Shown: positions 39,755 through 58,818, counted from the first letter of the stretch. The stretch is DNA of 64,000 nucleotides from Campylobacter concisus (GCF_001891085.1 NZ_JXUP01000006.1:186001-250000); one strand, 5' to 3'. Numbers and translations are program-made. The notes: generated by a model not told the origin, from the letters alone.

Positions 39755-40393
39755 ATGCAAGTTATTTTATTTACACAAAATAGTGCATTAAACAATATTT
39801 GGAGAAGCTATTTTACTGGCAATAGCGATGTGAAATTTATACATAATAGAAAAGAGTTTTTTTCTCATATAAATGATGATGTTGATATTATAGGCATTGA
39901 TATTGATGTTTTTAAAGATAATATTGATGATGTTATAAAAAATATAATTGAAAATTCCCCAAATATAAAAATACTCATACTCTCAAATAGGCCAACGATA
40001 AACGAAGGCAAGCACCTGCTTACACTTGGAATCAAGGGCTATGCAAATTCTCATATGAGAAAGACACACTTTGAAGATGCTTTTGAAACCATTTTTAATG
40101 GAAATATATGGCTTTACCAAGAATTTGTTCAGGCAATGATTAGTGAGCTAACCGGCTCATATATTAATAGCGAAAGTGAAAAGGTAGACAAAAAGACCGA
40201 CCTCTCTGAGCTTAGTTCAAGGGAAAGAGAAATTGCAGATTTAATCTATCAGGGTCTAACAAATAATGAAATTTCAGAAAAAACAGGCATTACACTAAGA
40301 ACAGTCAAAGCACATACAAGCTCGATTTATAGTAAGTTAAATGTAAAGGATAGAATAGGGCTTGTGCTTTTAATGAAGCAGCTTGACGCATAA
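39755..40393 (+). CDS. LuxR/NarL-type response regulator with an atypical receiver
   Basis: A 212-aa protein: receiver-like domain (about 1-120) and LuxR-type helix-turn-helix (about 148-205: LSSREREIADLIYQGLTNNE, then RTVKAHTSSIYSKL). The presumed phospho-Asp lies in IIGIDIDVFKD, but the acidic pocket and the conserved Lys are not evident (GYANSHMRK where xxK is usual), so phosphorylation is doubtful. No histidine kinase is next to it. As last gene of the Lap-type cluster it may control the operon or the missing adhesin gene. Confidence 0.88.
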   Translation: MQVILFTQNSALNNIWRSYFTGNSDVKFIHNRKEFFSHINDDVDIIGIDIDVFKDNIDDVIKNIIENSPNIKILILSNRPTINEGKHLLTLGIKGYANSHMRKTHFEDAFETIFNGNIWLYQEFVQAMISELTGSYINSESEKVDKKTDLSELSSREREIADLIYQGLTNNEISEKTGITLRTVKAHTSSIYSKLNVKDRIGLVLLMKQLDA

Positions 40394-40430
40394 AATCTTG
40401 ACTTATTTTTTGAAAAATTAAGATTCTTCT
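40394..40430 (+). terminator. Possible terminator after the Lap-type cluster
   Basis: The arms AATCTT and AAGATT with an inner TTTTT/AAAAA pairing, then CTTCTT, starting right after the regulator's stop codon. The stem is AT-rich and therefore weak. Confidence 0.4.
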
Positions 40431-40600
40431 TCAAAAACTATAAATTTTTTATATATACGCCCACAAGAAATACGTACACAACTTTTACTAGCTGAAGAAT
40501 ACAATAAATATAAAATTTTCAAATAAAAAATGATTTGCTAAAATCTTAAATAAAAAATTCTAGCAAATTTATTAATAGCCGAGATAAGAAATTAGAAACT

Positions 40601-40849
40601 TTAGTCTTCCAAATCGATATCTACTTTTTCAACATTTGTTATGATGTCTTTTGTATTTTTTTCGATATCGTGTTTGTTTTTTTCAATAAGTGATCTATTT
40701 TGTCCAATCAAATCCCTATTTTCTTTAATGCCATCACTATTTTGTTCAATTAATTTGCTAAGAGTCGATATTCTTTTCTCATAACGTATCATTAGAAAAT
40801 AAATTACGTAAATTAGTAATAAAATTATCGCCCAAGGTAAAAATTGCAT
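40601..40849 (-). CDS. Small membrane-anchored coiled-coil protein (82 aa)
   Basis: An N-terminal transmembrane helix (about 5-21) followed by an uninterrupted heptad-like stretch (about 25-75) with repeats of the form ENRDLIGQNRSLIEKNKHDI. AAGGAT precedes ATG. No family recognised; the shape suits a small inner-membrane scaffold. It is isolated between the Lap-type cluster and the tRNA block, on the opposite strand. Confidence 0.7.
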   Translation of the reverse strand: MQFLPWAIILLLIYVIYFLMIRYEKRISTLSKLIEQNSDGIKENRDLIGQNRSLIEKNKHDIEKNTKDIITNVEKVDIDLED

Positions 40850-41037
40850 ATTAAATCCTTATATATTTTTTGTAATTATAGAAATTTTAGCTTTTAAAAA
40901 AAATAAAACTATAAAAATTATACATTTTTCATAAATGCTTAATGATGTATTATGGATTTAAATCTAATAAAAATTTGTATTCTTAAATGGCTATATTTTA
41001 TGATTTTAATTTTTACGAATATTTTTTTAAACTTCCC

Positions 41038-41066
41038 TTGACTTTTACCTTGTTTTGATATATAAT
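41038..41066 (+). promoter_or_regulatory. Consensus promoter of the tRNA-tuf block
   Basis: TTGACT (41038-41043) and TATAAT (41061-41066) are spaced by exactly 17 nt, 20 nt before the first tRNA. A full -35/-10 pair is unusual in this window and fits a strong stable-RNA promoter. Confidence 0.85.
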
Positions 41067-41086
41067 TGCCACTTCACAAAACAGGT

Positions 41087-41162
41087 GCTGGTGTAGCTCA
41101 GTTGGTAGAGCTACTGCCTTGTAAGCAGTGGGTCGGCGGTTCAAGTCCGTTCACCAGCTCCA
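41087..41162 (+). tRNA. tRNA-Thr (anticodon TGT)
   Basis: 76 nt with encoded CCA. The acceptor GCTGGTG pairs with CACCAGC; anticodon loop CTTGTAA; T-loop GTTCAAGTC. First of four tRNAs before tuf. Confidence 0.95.
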
Positions 41163-41215
41163 TTTTTGTAACAGTGTTTGACCAGAAAATACCAAAATAG
41201 TTTATTAATGTTTAA

Positions 41216-41300
<85 letters not shown>

Positions 41301-41307
41301 TTGTTAT

Positions 41308-41384
41308 GCGGGAGTAGCTCAGTTGGCTAGAGCATCAGCCTTCCAAGCTGAGGGTCGCGGGTTCGAGCCCCGTTTCCCGCTCCA
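41308..41384 (+). tRNA. tRNA-Gly (anticodon TCC)
   Basis: 77 nt with encoded CCA. The acceptor GCGGGAG pairs with TTCCCGC (one G-T); anticodon loop CTTCCAA. Only 7 nt after tRNA-Tyr. Confidence 0.95.
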
Positions 41385-41510
41385 AAATTTGGGAAAATAA
41401 ACTGGGAGCTGTATCTAGATTTTACTAAACACAGTTATTCCTTACTTTATTTTCAAAATTTTTAGTTGTTTGTATTATTTAATTGGAATCATCTCTGCCA
41501 AGCGTTTTTC

Positions 41511-41585
<75 letters not shown>

Positions 41586-41659
41586 CTGGTTAATATGATT
41601 TTATTATGATTATACAAATTTGGTATGAAAAAAGACATATATCACATACGGAGGAAAAG

Positions 41660-42859
41660 ATGGCTAAAGAAAAATTTTCACGTAACAAGCCGCACGTAAA
41701 CATAGGTACTATTGGTCACGTAGATCATGGTAAAACTACATTAACAGCTGCAATATCTGCTGTTCTTTCACGCAAAGGACTTGCTGAGCTAAAAGATTAT
41801 GATAATATTGATAATGCTCCAGAAGAAAAAGAGCGTGGTATTACAATTGCTACTTCACATATTGAGTACGAGACAGAGAAACGCCACTATGCTCACGTTG
41901 ACTGCCCTGGTCACGCCGACTATGTAAAAAATATGATTACAGGTGCTGCGCAAATGGATGGAGCTATTCTGGTTGTTTCTGCAGCTGATGGTCCAATGCC
42001 ACAAACTAGAGAGCATATTTTGTTATCACGCCAAGTTGGTGTTCCATATATTGTTGTTTTCATGAACAAAGCTGATATGGTTGATGATGCAGAGCTACTT
42101 GAGTTGGTTGAAATGGAAATCCGTGAATTACTTAATGAGTATAATTTCCCAGGCGATGATACACCTATTGTTTCTGGTTCAGCACTTAAAGCTCTTGAAG
42201 AGGCAAAAGCTGGTCAAGATGGCGAATGGTCAGCAAAAATTATGGAATTAATGGATGCAGTTGATAGCTATATTCCAACTCCAGTTCGTGCAACAGATAA
42301 AGACCTTCTTATGCCAATCGAAGATGTTTTTTCGATTTCAGGTCGTGGTACAGTTGTAACTGGTAGAATTGAAAAAGGTGTTATAAAAGTTGGTGACACA
42401 ATTGAAATTGTCGGTATTAAGCCAACTCAAACAACAACAGTTACTGGTGTTGAAATGTTTAGAAAAGAGATGGATCAAGGCGAAGCTGGTGATAATGTCG
42501 GCGTTCTTCTCCGTGGTACCAAAAAAGAGGACGTTGAGCGTGGTATGGTTCTTTGCAAGCCTAAATCAATTACCCCTCATACAAAATTTGAAGGTGAAGT
42601 CTATATCTTGACAAAAGAAGAAGGTGGTCGCCATACTCCTTTCTTTAATAACTATAGACCACAATTCTACGTAAGAACAACTGATGTTACTGGTTCAATT
42701 ACGCTCCCAGAAGGAACAGAGATGGTTATGCCAGGTGATAATGTAAGAATTTCTGTTGAATTGATTGCTCCAGTAGCACTTGAGGAAGGTACTCGTTTTG
42801 CTATCCGTGAAGGTGGTAGGACTGTTGGTTCAGGTGTTGTTTCAAAAATACTTGGTTAA
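41660..42859 (+). CDS. tuf: Elongation factor Tu
   Basis: A 399-aa GTPase delivering aminoacyl-tRNA to the ribosome. [21 protein letters not shown] and NKADMVD are intact, and domains 2 and 3 are complete to the terminal SKILG. I place the start at ATG 41660 ([10 protein letters not shown]) behind GGAGGAAAAG; an upstream in-frame ATG at 41606 has no such site and would add a non-conserved leader. It follows the four tRNAs directly. Confidence 0.98.
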   Translation: MAKEKFSRNKPHVNIGTIGHVDHGKTTLTAAISAVLSRKGLAELKDYDNIDNAPEEKERGITIATSHIEYETEKRHYAHVDCPGHADYVKNMITGAAQMDGAILVVSAADGPMPQTREHILLSRQVGVPYIVVFMNKADMVDDAELLELVEMEIRELLNEYNFPGDDTPIVSGSALKALEEAKAGQDGEWSAKIMELMDAVDSYIPTPVRATDKDLLMPIEDVFSISGRGTVVTGRIEKGVIKVGDTIEIVGIKPTQTTTVTGVEMFRKEMDQGEAGDNVGVLLRGTKKEDVERGMVLCKPKSITPHTKFEGEVYILTKEEGGRHTPFFNNYRPQFYVRTTDVTGSITLPEGTEMVMPGDNVRISVELIAPVALEEGTRFAIREGGRTVGSGVVSKILG

Positions 42860-42873
42860 TTTATAAAAATTTG

Positions 42874-42896
42874 TCAAAGGGAGGATATCCCTTTGA
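42874..42896 (+). terminator. Hairpin between tuf and rpmG
   Basis: A perfect 9-bp stem TCAAAGGGA / TCCCTTTGA with loop GGATA, without a T-run. It is more likely a processing site or partial attenuator than a full stop, since the operon continues. Confidence 0.5.
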
Positions 42897-42915
42897 TATC
42901 TTAATAAGGACTTAT

Positions 42916-43074
42916 ATGAGAATTAAAATTGGTTTAAAATGCTCCGAAAGTGGTGATATAAATTATACAACAACTAAAAATAGTAAAACTACTACGGATA
43001 AAGTTGAACTTAAAAAGTATTGCCCAAGATTAAAAAAACATACTATTCATAAAGAAGTTAAATTAAAAAGTTAA
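42916..43074 (+). CDS. rpmG: 50S ribosomal protein L33
   Basis: A 52-aa protein; [12 protein letters not shown] and [17 protein letters not shown] are conserved L33 features, with two Cys left from the zinc-binding set (C9 and C36). The start at ATG 42916 follows AAGGAC; an upstream ATG (42871) would include part of the hairpin and is not credible. Confidence 0.93.
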   Translation: MRIKIGLKCSESGDINYTTTKNSKTTTDKVELKKYCPRLKKHTIHKEVKLKS

Positions 43075-43087
43075 TTAAGAAGCTATT

Positions 43088-43163
43088 AGGGCAATAGCTC
43101 CAACGGTAGAGCGCTGGATTCCAAATCCAATGGTTGGGGGTTCGAATCCCTCTTGCCCTGCCA
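43088..43163 (+). tRNA. tRNA-Trp (anticodon CCA)
   Basis: 76 nt with encoded CCA. The acceptor AGGGCAA pairs with TTGCCCT; anticodon loop TTCCAAA with one C-A mismatch at the top of the stem. Placed between rpmG and secE as in many bacteria. Confidence 0.93.
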
Positions 43164-43180
43164 CGACTAAGGTTAAGATT

Positions 43181-43360
43181 ATGGAAAAAATTATAAATTA
43201 TATTAAGCTTTCTAAATTGGAAATAATGAAGGTTATTTATCCTACAAAAGAACAAATTAGAAATGCTTTTTTTGCAGTTTTTATCGTAGTTGCTGTTGTA
43301 TCACTTTTTTTAGCTCTTGTTGATGTTATTATGTCCTTTGTTTTATCTAAAGTTATATGA
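43181..43360 (+). CDS. secE: Preprotein translocase subunit SecE
   Basis: A 59-aa single-span SecE: amphipathic N-terminus, then EIMKVIYPTKEQIRNAF (the conserved hinge) and one transmembrane helix (about 30-53). The start at ATG 43181 is 17 nt after tRNA-Trp; an upstream ATG lies inside the tRNA. Part of the SecYEG channel. Confidence 0.93.
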   Translation: MEKIINYIKLSKLEIMKVIYPTKEQIRNAFFAVFIVVAVVSLFLALVDVIMSFVLSKVI

Positions 43361-43376
43361 TATAAGGAAAGAAGTA

Positions 43377-43907
43377 ATGTCACATAAATGGTATGCTATA
43401 CAGACTTACGTTGGAAGCGAAATGGCAGTAAAAAGAGGAATTGAAAATTTAGTAAAAGATCATGGAATAGAAGATCAACTAAAAGAAATTATAGTTCCTA
43501 CGGAAGACGTAATAGAAATAAAAAATGGTAAGCAAAAAATCAACGAAAGAACTCTTTACCCAGGTTATGCTTTTGCGTGCTTAGATCTTGATACGGCTCT
43601 TTGGCACAGGATTCAATCTTTACCAAAAGTTGGACGTTTTATTGGTGAGGCCAAAAAACCTACGCCATTATCTGAAAAAGATATAAATACTATTTTGGAA
43701 AAAGTTCAAAAAAGGGCTGCACCAAAACCTAAGATATTCTTTGAGGATGGTGAGAGTGTTCGTATAACAGAAGGTCCTTTTGCTAACTTTACAGGTATTG
43801 TTGAAGAATATGACATGATACATGGCAAACTTAGACTTAATGTTTCTATTTTTGGTAGAAGTACCCCTGTTGATATTTTGTATTCACAAGTTGAGAAGAT
43901 AATTTAA
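43377..43907 (+). CDS. nusG: Transcription termination/antitermination protein NusG
   Basis: A 176-aa protein with NGN domain ([30 protein letters not shown]) and C-terminal KOW domain ([20 protein letters not shown]). It couples RNA polymerase to the ribosome and Rho. Start at ATG 43377 behind AAGGAAAG; the upstream ATG 43317 reads through the end of secE in another frame. Confidence 0.96.
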   Translation: MSHKWYAIQTYVGSEMAVKRGIENLVKDHGIEDQLKEIIVPTEDVIEIKNGKQKINERTLYPGYAFACLDLDTALWHRIQSLPKVGRFIGEAKKPTPLSEKDINTILEKVQKRAAPKPKIFFEDGESVRITEGPFANFTGIVEEYDMIHGKLRLNVSIFGRSTPVDILYSQVEKII

Positions 43908-43917
43908 GGAGCAAGAA

Positions 43918-44343
43918 ATGGCTAAAAAAGTTATAGGTGAAATAAAATTACAAATTGCTGCAACAAAAGCAAATCCTAGTCCACCAGTTGGTCCAGCTCT
44001 TGGACAAAAAGGTGTTAATATTATGGAATTTTGTAAAGCCTTTAATGAAAGAACAAAAGATATGGTTGGGTTTAATATTCCAGTTGTTATAACTGTTTAT
44101 GCTGATAAGAGTTTTACATTTATCACAAAACAGCCTCCTGCTACAGATCTTATTAAAAAGGCTGCAGGTATAACAAAAGGAACTGATAATCCTTTAAAAA
44201 ATAAAGTAGGCAAATTGACAAAAGCTCAAGTTCTAGAAATAGTTGAGAAAAAACTTGTTGATTTGAATACAAATGATAAAGAGCAAGCAGCCAAGATTAT
44301 TGCTGGCTCAGCTCGCTCAATGGGTGTCGAAGTAGTAGACTAA
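43918..44343 (+). CDS. rplK: 50S ribosomal protein L11
   Basis: A 141-aa L11 with conserved [19 protein letters not shown] and the C-terminal rRNA-binding [18 protein letters not shown] precedes ATG. Member of the secE-nusG-rplKAJL cluster. Confidence 0.97.
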   Translation: MAKKVIGEIKLQIAATKANPSPPVGPALGQKGVNIMEFCKAFNERTKDMVGFNIPVVITVYADKSFTFITKQPPATDLIKKAAGITKGTDNPLKNKVGKLTKAQVLEIVEKKLVDLNTNDKEQAAKIIAGSARSMGVEVVD

Positions 44344-44402
44344 AGCCTTTACCGTCAGGTTGATTAGCAAAAGACGGAAGCAATATATATGCGGAGAAAT
44401 TT
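44344..44402 (+). promoter_or_regulatory. Structured rplK-rplA spacer
   Basis: A 59-nt spacer in which CCGTC (44352-44356) can pair with GACGG (44373-44377). It may be a translational control site for L1, but the classical L1 site lies before rplK in E. coli, so the role is inference. Confidence 0.35.
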
Positions 44403-45104
44403 ATGGGAAAAACTAGCAAGAGATTTCAAGAATTGCTCAAAAAAGTAGAGCAAGATAAAATTTATAATCTTAGTGGGGCTATTGATACGGTCAAAGCTCT
44501 AGCTTCTGCTAAATTTAATGAAACAGTTGAGATTGCATTAAAATTAAATGTTGATCCAAGACATGCTGATCAAATGGTTCGTGGTTCAGTAGTTTTGCCA
44601 GCTGGTACAGGTAAAACTGTAAGAGTTGCTGTTATTGCAAAAGATGCTAAAGCTGATGAGGCTAAAGCAGCTGGTGCTGATATTGTTGGTGCAGATGATT
44701 TGGTCGAAGATATTCAAAAAGGTATAATGAATTTTGATGTTCTTATAGCTACTCCAAATTTAATGGGCCTTGTAGGTAAGGTCGGTAGAATTTTAGGACC
44801 AAAAGGATTAATGCCAAATCCAAAAACTGGTACAGTTACAATGGATGTTGCACAAGCAGTTAATAATGCAAAAAGTGGTCAAGTAAATTTCCGTGTTGAT
44901 AAGCAAGGAAATATACATGCAGGCCTTGGTAAAGTTAATTTTACTAAAGAACAATTAAATGAAAATATTTCAACATTTATTAAAGCGATCAATAAACATA
45001 AGCCTGCAACTGCAAAGGGTAGATATGTTAAAAATGCTTCGTTGTCTTTGACAATGAGCCCATCTATAGCTCTTGATACTCAAGAAGTTATGGACTTAAA
45101 ATAA
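44403..45104 (+). CDS. rplA: 50S ribosomal protein L1
   Basis: A 233-aa L1 with the family motifs [20 protein letters not shown] and [18 protein letters not shown]. It forms the L1 stalk and also represses its own operon in other bacteria. GCGGAG upstream of ATG. Confidence 0.97.
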   Translation: MGKTSKRFQELLKKVEQDKIYNLSGAIDTVKALASAKFNETVEIALKLNVDPRHADQMVRGSVVLPAGTGKTVRVAVIAKDAKADEAKAAGADIVGADDLVEDIQKGIMNFDVLIATPNLMGLVGKVGRILGPKGLMPNPKTGTVTMDVAQAVNNAKSGQVNFRVDKQGNIHAGLGKVNFTKEQLNENISTFIKAINKHKPATAKGRYVKNASLSLTMSPSIALDTQEVMDLK

Positions 45105-45209
45105 AACTAAAAATTAAAATTTATATCTTAGATTGGAGATAGCCGAGGCCATTGGGCTTAATTGATTCGACCCGCTCTGCTTGAAATTACCGGTCGGAAA
45201 GGAGAAAAA
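45105..45209 (+). promoter_or_regulatory. Leader before rplJ (probable L10(L12)4 autoregulatory site)
   Basis: A 105-nt untranslated spacer with several short self-complementary parts (for example AGCC with GGCT, and ACCGGT). L10 leaders bind the L10-L12 complex and regulate rplJL in many bacteria. I infer this from position and length; no covariance search was done. Confidence 0.45.
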
Positions 45210-45695
45210 GTGACACGTAACGAAAAAACTGAAGTTGTTGCAAAATTAGAGAGTGAATTTAAAACTGCTGAAGCTATTATAGTTTGTGACTATCGTGGCC
45301 TTTCAGTAAAGAAACTTGAAGTTTTAAGAAATTCTGCTAAAGAACAAAATGTAAAAGTTCAGGTTATTAAAAATACTCTTGCAAATATTGCTCTTAAAAA
45401 TTCTGATAAAGTCGGAATGGAACTCAAAGATACAAATATCTATCTTTGGAGCGAAGATCAATTAGCAGTAACTAAAGTAGCCGCAAAATTTGAAGAGTCT
45501 AATGCTGATCTTTTCAAAATAAAAACAGCTTATATTGATGGCGAAGTTGCTAGCGTTGATAAAGTTAAAGCTCTATCTAAAATGCCTAGCCGTGATGAGC
45601 TTATTGCAATGCTTTTACAAGTTTGGAATGCGCCAATTCAAAATTTCACAATTGGTTTGAATGCGCTTAAAGAGAAAAAAGAACAATCAGCTTAA
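45210..45695 (+). CDS. rplJ: 50S ribosomal protein L10
   Basis: A 161-aa L10 starting [17 protein letters not shown], with [14 protein letters not shown] and [11 protein letters not shown] as conserved blocks. The start is GTG 45210 behind GGAGAAAAA; the upstream ATG at 45162 has no ribosome site and a non-conserved lead. Confidence 0.95.
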   Translation: MTRNEKTEVVAKLESEFKTAEAIIVCDYRGLSVKKLEVLRNSAKEQNVKVQVIKNTLANIALKNSDKVGMELKDTNIYLWSEDQLAVTKVAAKFEESNADLFKIKTAYIDGEVASVDKVKALSKMPSRDELIAMLLQVWNAPIQNFTIGLNALKEKKEQSA

Positions 45696-45724
45696 TTTAA
45701 ATTAAAAAATAATAAGGATTAAAA

Positions 45725-46105
45725 ATGGCAATTACTAAAGAAGATGTATTAGAGTTTATATCTAATCTTTCTGTACTTGAACTTAGTGAACTTGTAAAAG
45801 AGTTCGAAGAGAAATTTGGTGTTAGCGCAGCTCCTGTAATGGTAGCTGGTGGTGCTGTTGCAGCAGGCGGTGCAGCAGCTGCAGCAGAGGAAAAAACAGA
45901 ATTTAACATTGTCTTGGTTGATTCTGGTGATAAGAAAATCAACGTTATTAAAGTTGTTAGAGCACTTACTGGTCTTGGTCTTAAAGAAGCCAAAGACGCA
46001 GTTGAGGGAACACCATCTGTTCTTAAAGAAGGCGTTAGCAAAGATGAGGCTGAGGCAGCTAAAAAAGAGCTTGAGGAAGCTGGTGCCAAGGTTGAACTTA
46101 AATAA
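45725..46105 (+). CDS. rplL: 50S ribosomal protein L7/L12
   Basis: A 126-aa stalk protein: dimerisation N-terminus, Ala/Gly-rich hinge (about 39-52) and the C-terminal domain with [20 protein letters not shown] and GAKVELK. AAGGAT precedes ATG. Confidence 0.97.
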   Translation: MAITKEDVLEFISNLSVLELSELVKEFEEKFGVSAAPVMVAGGAVAAGGAAAAAEEKTEFNIVLVDSGDKKINVIKVVRALTGLGLKEAKDAVEGTPSVLKEGVSKDEAEAAKKELEEAGAKVELK

Positions 46106-46132
46106 TTTTTTATTATTTGAGCTTAATATTTC

Positions 46133-46161
46133 AAGAGAGGGCATAGGCTCTCTCTTTTTTT
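46133..46161 (+). terminator. Terminator after rplL
   Basis: The stem AAGAGAG / CTCTCTT extends through a G-T and G-C pair around CATAGG, followed by a T7 run (46155-46161). It separates rplJL from rpoBC, probably with partial read-through. Confidence 0.75.
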
Positions 46162-46182
46162 AAATTTTAGATGCCTTGTTAA

Positions 46183-54871
<8,689 letters not shown>

Positions 54872-54875
54872 TCCT

Positions 54876-54906
54876 TTAAGCCCCTATTTTTGGGGCTTAA
54901 CCTCTT
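54876..54906 (+). terminator. Terminator of rpoBC
   Basis: A 9-bp stem TTAAGCCCC / GGGGCTTAA with loop TATTTTT, starting 4 nt after the rpoC stop; CCTCTTT follows. Confidence 0.8.
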
Positions 54907-54992
54907 TATAGAATTAAATCAATTAAAAATTTACAAGCTATTAACTATCACCTAATAAAATCCTTGTCTTTAAATCACATCATGGAGAATTT

Positions 54993-55382
54993 ATGAAAAA
55001 CATTGATCTTGGACTTTTATTTATACGTTTAGGACTTGGTATCTGCCTTTTTATGCATGGTTTTGGTAAAATTTTACATGGACTTAGCGGGGTAAAAGGT
55101 ATATTAGTAAATGCTGGTTTGCCTGAATTTTTAGCATATTTTTCTTATCTTGGAGAAGTATTAGCACCCATAATGTTAATTATTGGTTTTTATTCAAGGA
55201 TAGGTGCTATCCTAGTTTTAGGTACTAGTATTACTATTTTATACTCGTACTATGGATTTACAAATTTATTTGCATTAAATGAAGTTAATGGTTTTAAATC
55301 AGAACTTATTTACCTTTATATTGCTATTTCACTTTGTATTCTTTTGATAGGTAGTGGCAAATATGCTGTCAAGCGAGACTAA
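54993..55382 (+). CDS. DoxX-family membrane protein
   Basis: A 129-aa protein with four hydrophobic segments (about 6-24, 45-65, 70-90, 103-121). The LGLLFIRLGLGICLFMHGFGK start and FSYLGEVLAPIMLIIGFYSRIGA are typical of DoxX/DoxD-like small membrane proteins, which are linked to thiol or redox stress in other species. ATGGAGAAT precedes the start. It stands alone between rpoC and rpsL. Confidence 0.88.
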   Translation: MKNIDLGLLFIRLGLGICLFMHGFGKILHGLSGVKGILVNAGLPEFLAYFSYLGEVLAPIMLIIGFYSRIGAILVLGTSITILYSYYGFTNLFALNEVNGFKSELIYLYIAISLCILLIGSGKYAVKRD

Positions 55383-55513
55383 TACAAAATAAAGACAGCA
55401 GAGTTTTTATAAAATCAAGAATTAGATGAGTAAGTCTAACTTATTAACCGTTATTTAAGTTTATTTTAAATAAAATTAGGTCTTTTTAATAAATTTAGTT
55501 GAAAGGAATTATT

Positions 55514-55912
55514 GTGCCAACCATAAATCAATTGGTCAGAAAAGAACGCAAGAAAGTGACCGTTAAGTCAAAATCTCCAGCGTTAAAAGAGTGCCCTCAA
55601 AGAAGAGGAGTTTGCACTAGGGTTTATACTACAACTCCTAAAAAACCAAACTCAGCTTTGAGGAAAGTTGCCAAAGTTAGGCTAACAAGTGGTTTTGAAG
55701 TCATCAGCTATATCGGCGGTGAAGGTCATAACCTACAAGAACACAGTATCGTTTTAGTTCGCGGCGGTAGGGTTAAAGACTTACCAGGTGTTAAATATCA
55801 CATCGTTCGTGGTGCACTTGATACTGCTGGTGTTGCAAAAAGAACAGTTTCTCGTTCTAAATATGGTGCTAAACGCCCTAAAGCTGGCGCTGCAGCTGCA
55901 ACAAAAAAGTAA
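55514..55912 (+). CDS. rpsL: 30S ribosomal protein S12
   Basis: A 132-aa S12, starting with GTG at 55514 ([13 protein letters not shown]) behind AAAGGAATT. The decoding-centre loops [12 protein letters not shown] and [13 protein letters not shown] are intact, with Lys at the two classical streptomycin positions, i.e. a sensitive-type sequence. A TTG 15 nt upstream (55499) is not the conserved start. Confidence 0.96.
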   Translation: MPTINQLVRKERKKVTVKSKSPALKECPQRRGVCTRVYTTTPKKPNSALRKVAKVRLTSGFEVISYIGGEGHNLQEHSIVLVRGGRVKDLPGVKYHIVRGALDTAGVAKRTVSRSKYGAKRPKAGAAAATKK

Positions 55913-55969
55913 AAATTTAGGTTCGCAGACGTTGCTAAAATTTGCAAACGTTTGAGTAAAATTTCATAA

Positions 55970-56461
<492 letters not shown>

Positions 56462-56473
56462 GAAAGAATTAGT

Positions 56474-58552
56474 ATGGCAGAGAGAAAAACGCCTTTACAT
56501 AAGGTAAGAAATATCGGTATTGCGGCTCATATTGATGCTGGAAAGACAACTACTAGTGAGAGAATTTTATTCTTTACTGGTATGAGCCATAAAATAGGTG
56601 AGGTTCATGATGGTGCTGCCACTATGGACTGGATGGAGCAAGAAAAAGAGCGTGGTATTACTATTACTTCAGCTGCAACTACGGCATTTTGGAAGGGTTA
56701 TCAAATAAACCTAATCGACACTCCGGGACACGTTGACTTTACTATCGAAGTTGAGCGTTCTATGCGTGTTCTTGACGGTGCTGTTTCAGTATTTTGTTCT
56801 GTTGGAGGTGTTCAACCACAATCAGAAACTGTTTGGAGACAAGCAAATAAATATCACGTACCAAGAATTGTTTTTGTTAATAAAATGGACAGAATTGGTG
56901 CAAATTTCTTTAGAGTTGAAGAGCAAATCAGGGAAAGACTAAAAGCAAACCCAATTCCTATTCAAATTCCTATAGGTGCCGAGGATAACTTTAGAGGTGT
57001 GGTTGACCTTGTAAGAATGAAAGCTTATGTTTGGAATGATGAGAAAAAACCAACTGACTATGTTGAAGAAGAAATTCCAGCTGAAGTTAAAGAAAAAGCA
57101 GAGGAATACCGTGCAAAACTAATCGAAGCAGTTTCAGAGACAGATGATAGCTTGATGGAGAAATTTTTTGCTGGTGAAGAGCTAAGTGAAGAAGAGATCA
57201 AAAAAGGCATAAAAGCAGGCTGCTTGAGAATGACTATCACGCCTATGCTTTGCGGAACTGCGTTTAAAAACAAAGGAATTCAACCTCTACTTGATGCTGT
57301 TGTTGATTATTTACCAGCTCCAGATGAGATCGCAGCAATAAATGGTGTTTATGAAGATGGCGCTGAAATAACTGTTGAAAGTACAGATGATGGCGAATTT
57401 GCCGCTCTTGCGTTTAAGATTATGACTGACCCATTTGTTGGACAGCTAACATTTATCCGTGTTTATAGAGGAAGCCTTGAAAGTGGTAGCTATGCTTACA
57501 ACACAGTTCAAGACTGCAAAGAGAGAATCGGTCGCTTGCTAAAAATGCACTCAAATAAACGTGAAGAGATTACCGAGCTTTTTGCTGGTGAGATCGGCGC
57601 TGTTGTTGGTCTAAAAAATACTCTAACAGGTGATACTCTAGCTAGTGAAAAAGATAAAGTTATCCTTGAGAGAATGGACTTCCCTGAGCCAGTTATTAGT
57701 GTTGCAGTCGAGCCAAAAACAAAAGCTGACCAGGAAAAAATGGCAATAGCACTTCAAAAACTAGCTCAAGAAGATCCAAGTTTTAGAGTTAGTACAGACG
57801 AAGAGAGTGGTCAAACTATTATTAGCGGTATGGGTGAGCTTCACCTTGAGATCATTGTTGATCGTATGCTTCGTGAATTTAAAGTTGATGCTGAAGTTGG
57901 TCAACCACAAGTTGCTTATCGTGAAACTATTCGTAAGACAGTTGAACAAGAGTATAAGTATGCTAAACAATCAGGCGGTCGTGGTCAATATGGTCACGTA
58001 TTTTTACGTATTGAGCCGCTTCCAGCTGCTAGTGGATTTGAATTTGTTAATGATATCAAAGGTGGTGTTGTTCCAAAAGAATATATTCCAGCTGTTGAAA
58101 AAGGTTGCAAAGAGGCACTTCAAAGTGGTGTTCTTGCTGGTTACCCAGTCGAAGATGTTAAAGTTACCCTTTTTGATGGTAGCTACCATGAAGTTGACTC
58201 ATCTGAAATGGCATTTAAACTTGCTGCTTCAATGGGATTCAAGGAAGGTGCTAGAAAGGCAGGTGCTGTTATTCTTGAGCCTATGATGAAGGTTGAAGTT
58301 GAAACTCCAGAAGAGTATATGGGTGATGTTATAGGCGACCTTAACAAACGCCGTGGCCAAGTAAATTCAATGGATGATAGAAATGGTGTGAAGATCATTG
58401 CAGCTTATTGTCCATTAGCTCAAATGTTTGGATATTCAACAGATCTTCGCTCAATGACTCAAGGCCGTGCAACTTATTCAATGGAATTCGATCACTACGA
58501 AGAAGTTCCTAAAAACGTAAGTGATGAGATCATTAAAAAAAGAAATGGCTAA
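56474..58552 (+). CDS. fusA: Elongation factor G
   Basis: A 692-aa translocase GTPase. The G-motifs [18 protein letters not shown] and NKMD are present, and all five domains can be followed to the C-terminal [11 protein letters not shown]. Last gene of the str operon; tuf is located elsewhere (41.7 kb). Confidence 0.98.
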   Translation: MAERKTPLHKVRNIGIAAHIDAGKTTTSERILFFTGMSHKIGEVHDGAATMDWMEQEKERGITITSAATTAFWKGYQINLIDTPGHVDFTIEVERSMRVLDGAVSVFCSVGGVQPQSETVWRQANKYHVPRIVFVNKMDRIGANFFRVEEQIRERLKANPIPIQIPIGAEDNFRGVVDLVRMKAYVWNDEKKPTDYVEEEIPAEVKEKAEEYRAKLIEAVSETDDSLMEKFFAGEELSEEEIKKGIKAGCLRMTITPMLCGTAFKNKGIQPLLDAVVDYLPAPDEIAAINGVYEDGAEITVESTDDGEFAALAFKIMTDPFVGQLTFIRVYRGSLESGSYAYNTVQDCKERIGRLLKMHSNKREEITELFAGEIGAVVGLKNTLTGDTLASEKDKVILERMDFPEPVISVAVEPKTKADQEKMAIALQKLAQEDPSFRVSTDEESGQTIISGMGELHLEIIVDRMLREFKVDAEVGQPQVAYRETIRKTVEQEYKYAKQSGGRGQYGHVFLRIEPLPAASGFEFVNDIKGGVVPKEYIPAVEKGCKEALQSGVLAGYPVEDVKVTLFDGSYHEVDSSEMAFKLAASMGFKEGARKAGAVILEPMMKVEVETPEEYMGDVIGDLNKRRGQVNSMDDRNGVKIIAAYCPLAQMFGYSTDLRSMTQGRATYSMEFDHYEEVPKNVSDEIIKKRNG

Positions 58553-58561
58553 TTAACCAAG

Positions 58562-58585
58562 GAAGGGCAGAGTAATCTGTCCTTC
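58562..58585 (+). terminator. Hairpin after fusA
   Basis: The stem GAAGGGCAGA / TCTGTCCTTC (one G-T) around GTAA, 10 nt after the stop; no T-run on the plus strand. Confidence 0.55.
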
Positions 58586-58631
58586 AAAAATTAATTATTC
58601 TGATAAAATCTATCTACAAAATATGTGAATT

Positions 58632-58708
58632 GTCCTCATAGCTCAGCTGGATAGAGCGTAGAATTCCTAATTCTAAGGTCACAGGTTCGAACCCTGTTGG
58701 GGACACCA
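58632..58708 (+). tRNA. tRNA-Arg (anticodon CCT)
   Basis: 77 nt with encoded CCA. The acceptor GTCCTCA pairs with TGGGGAC (one wobble); anticodon loop TTCCTAA; T-loop GTTCGAACC. Confidence 0.95.
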
Positions 58709-58818
58709 TCATACAATCGCCTTTGTAAAATACAAAGTGCTCAAACAAGTGTTTTTTAAATATACTAAAACGTATAATAAGATATAGCAATTTATAAAAA
58801 TGCTCTTATGCTGATCAG

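Noticed and set aside
40427-40531. Open stretch of about 34 codons after the LuxR regulator (includes RPQEIRTQLLLAEEYNKYK)
   Set aside because: It has no start codon and no ribosome site, and the residue pattern alone is too weak to call a gene remnant.
41606-41659. Upstream in-frame extension of tuf
   Set aside because: The added 18 residues are not conserved in EF-Tu, and the strong GGAGG site sits before ATG 41660.
45697-46144. Long minus-strand and alternative-frame ORFs over rplL
   Set aside because: They are antisense or shifted shadows of the Ala-rich rplL codons, without start signals.
57807-58286. 159-codon plus-strand ORF inside fusA
   Set aside because: It is an out-of-frame shadow of a highly conserved gene, Leu/Val-rich by codon shift only.
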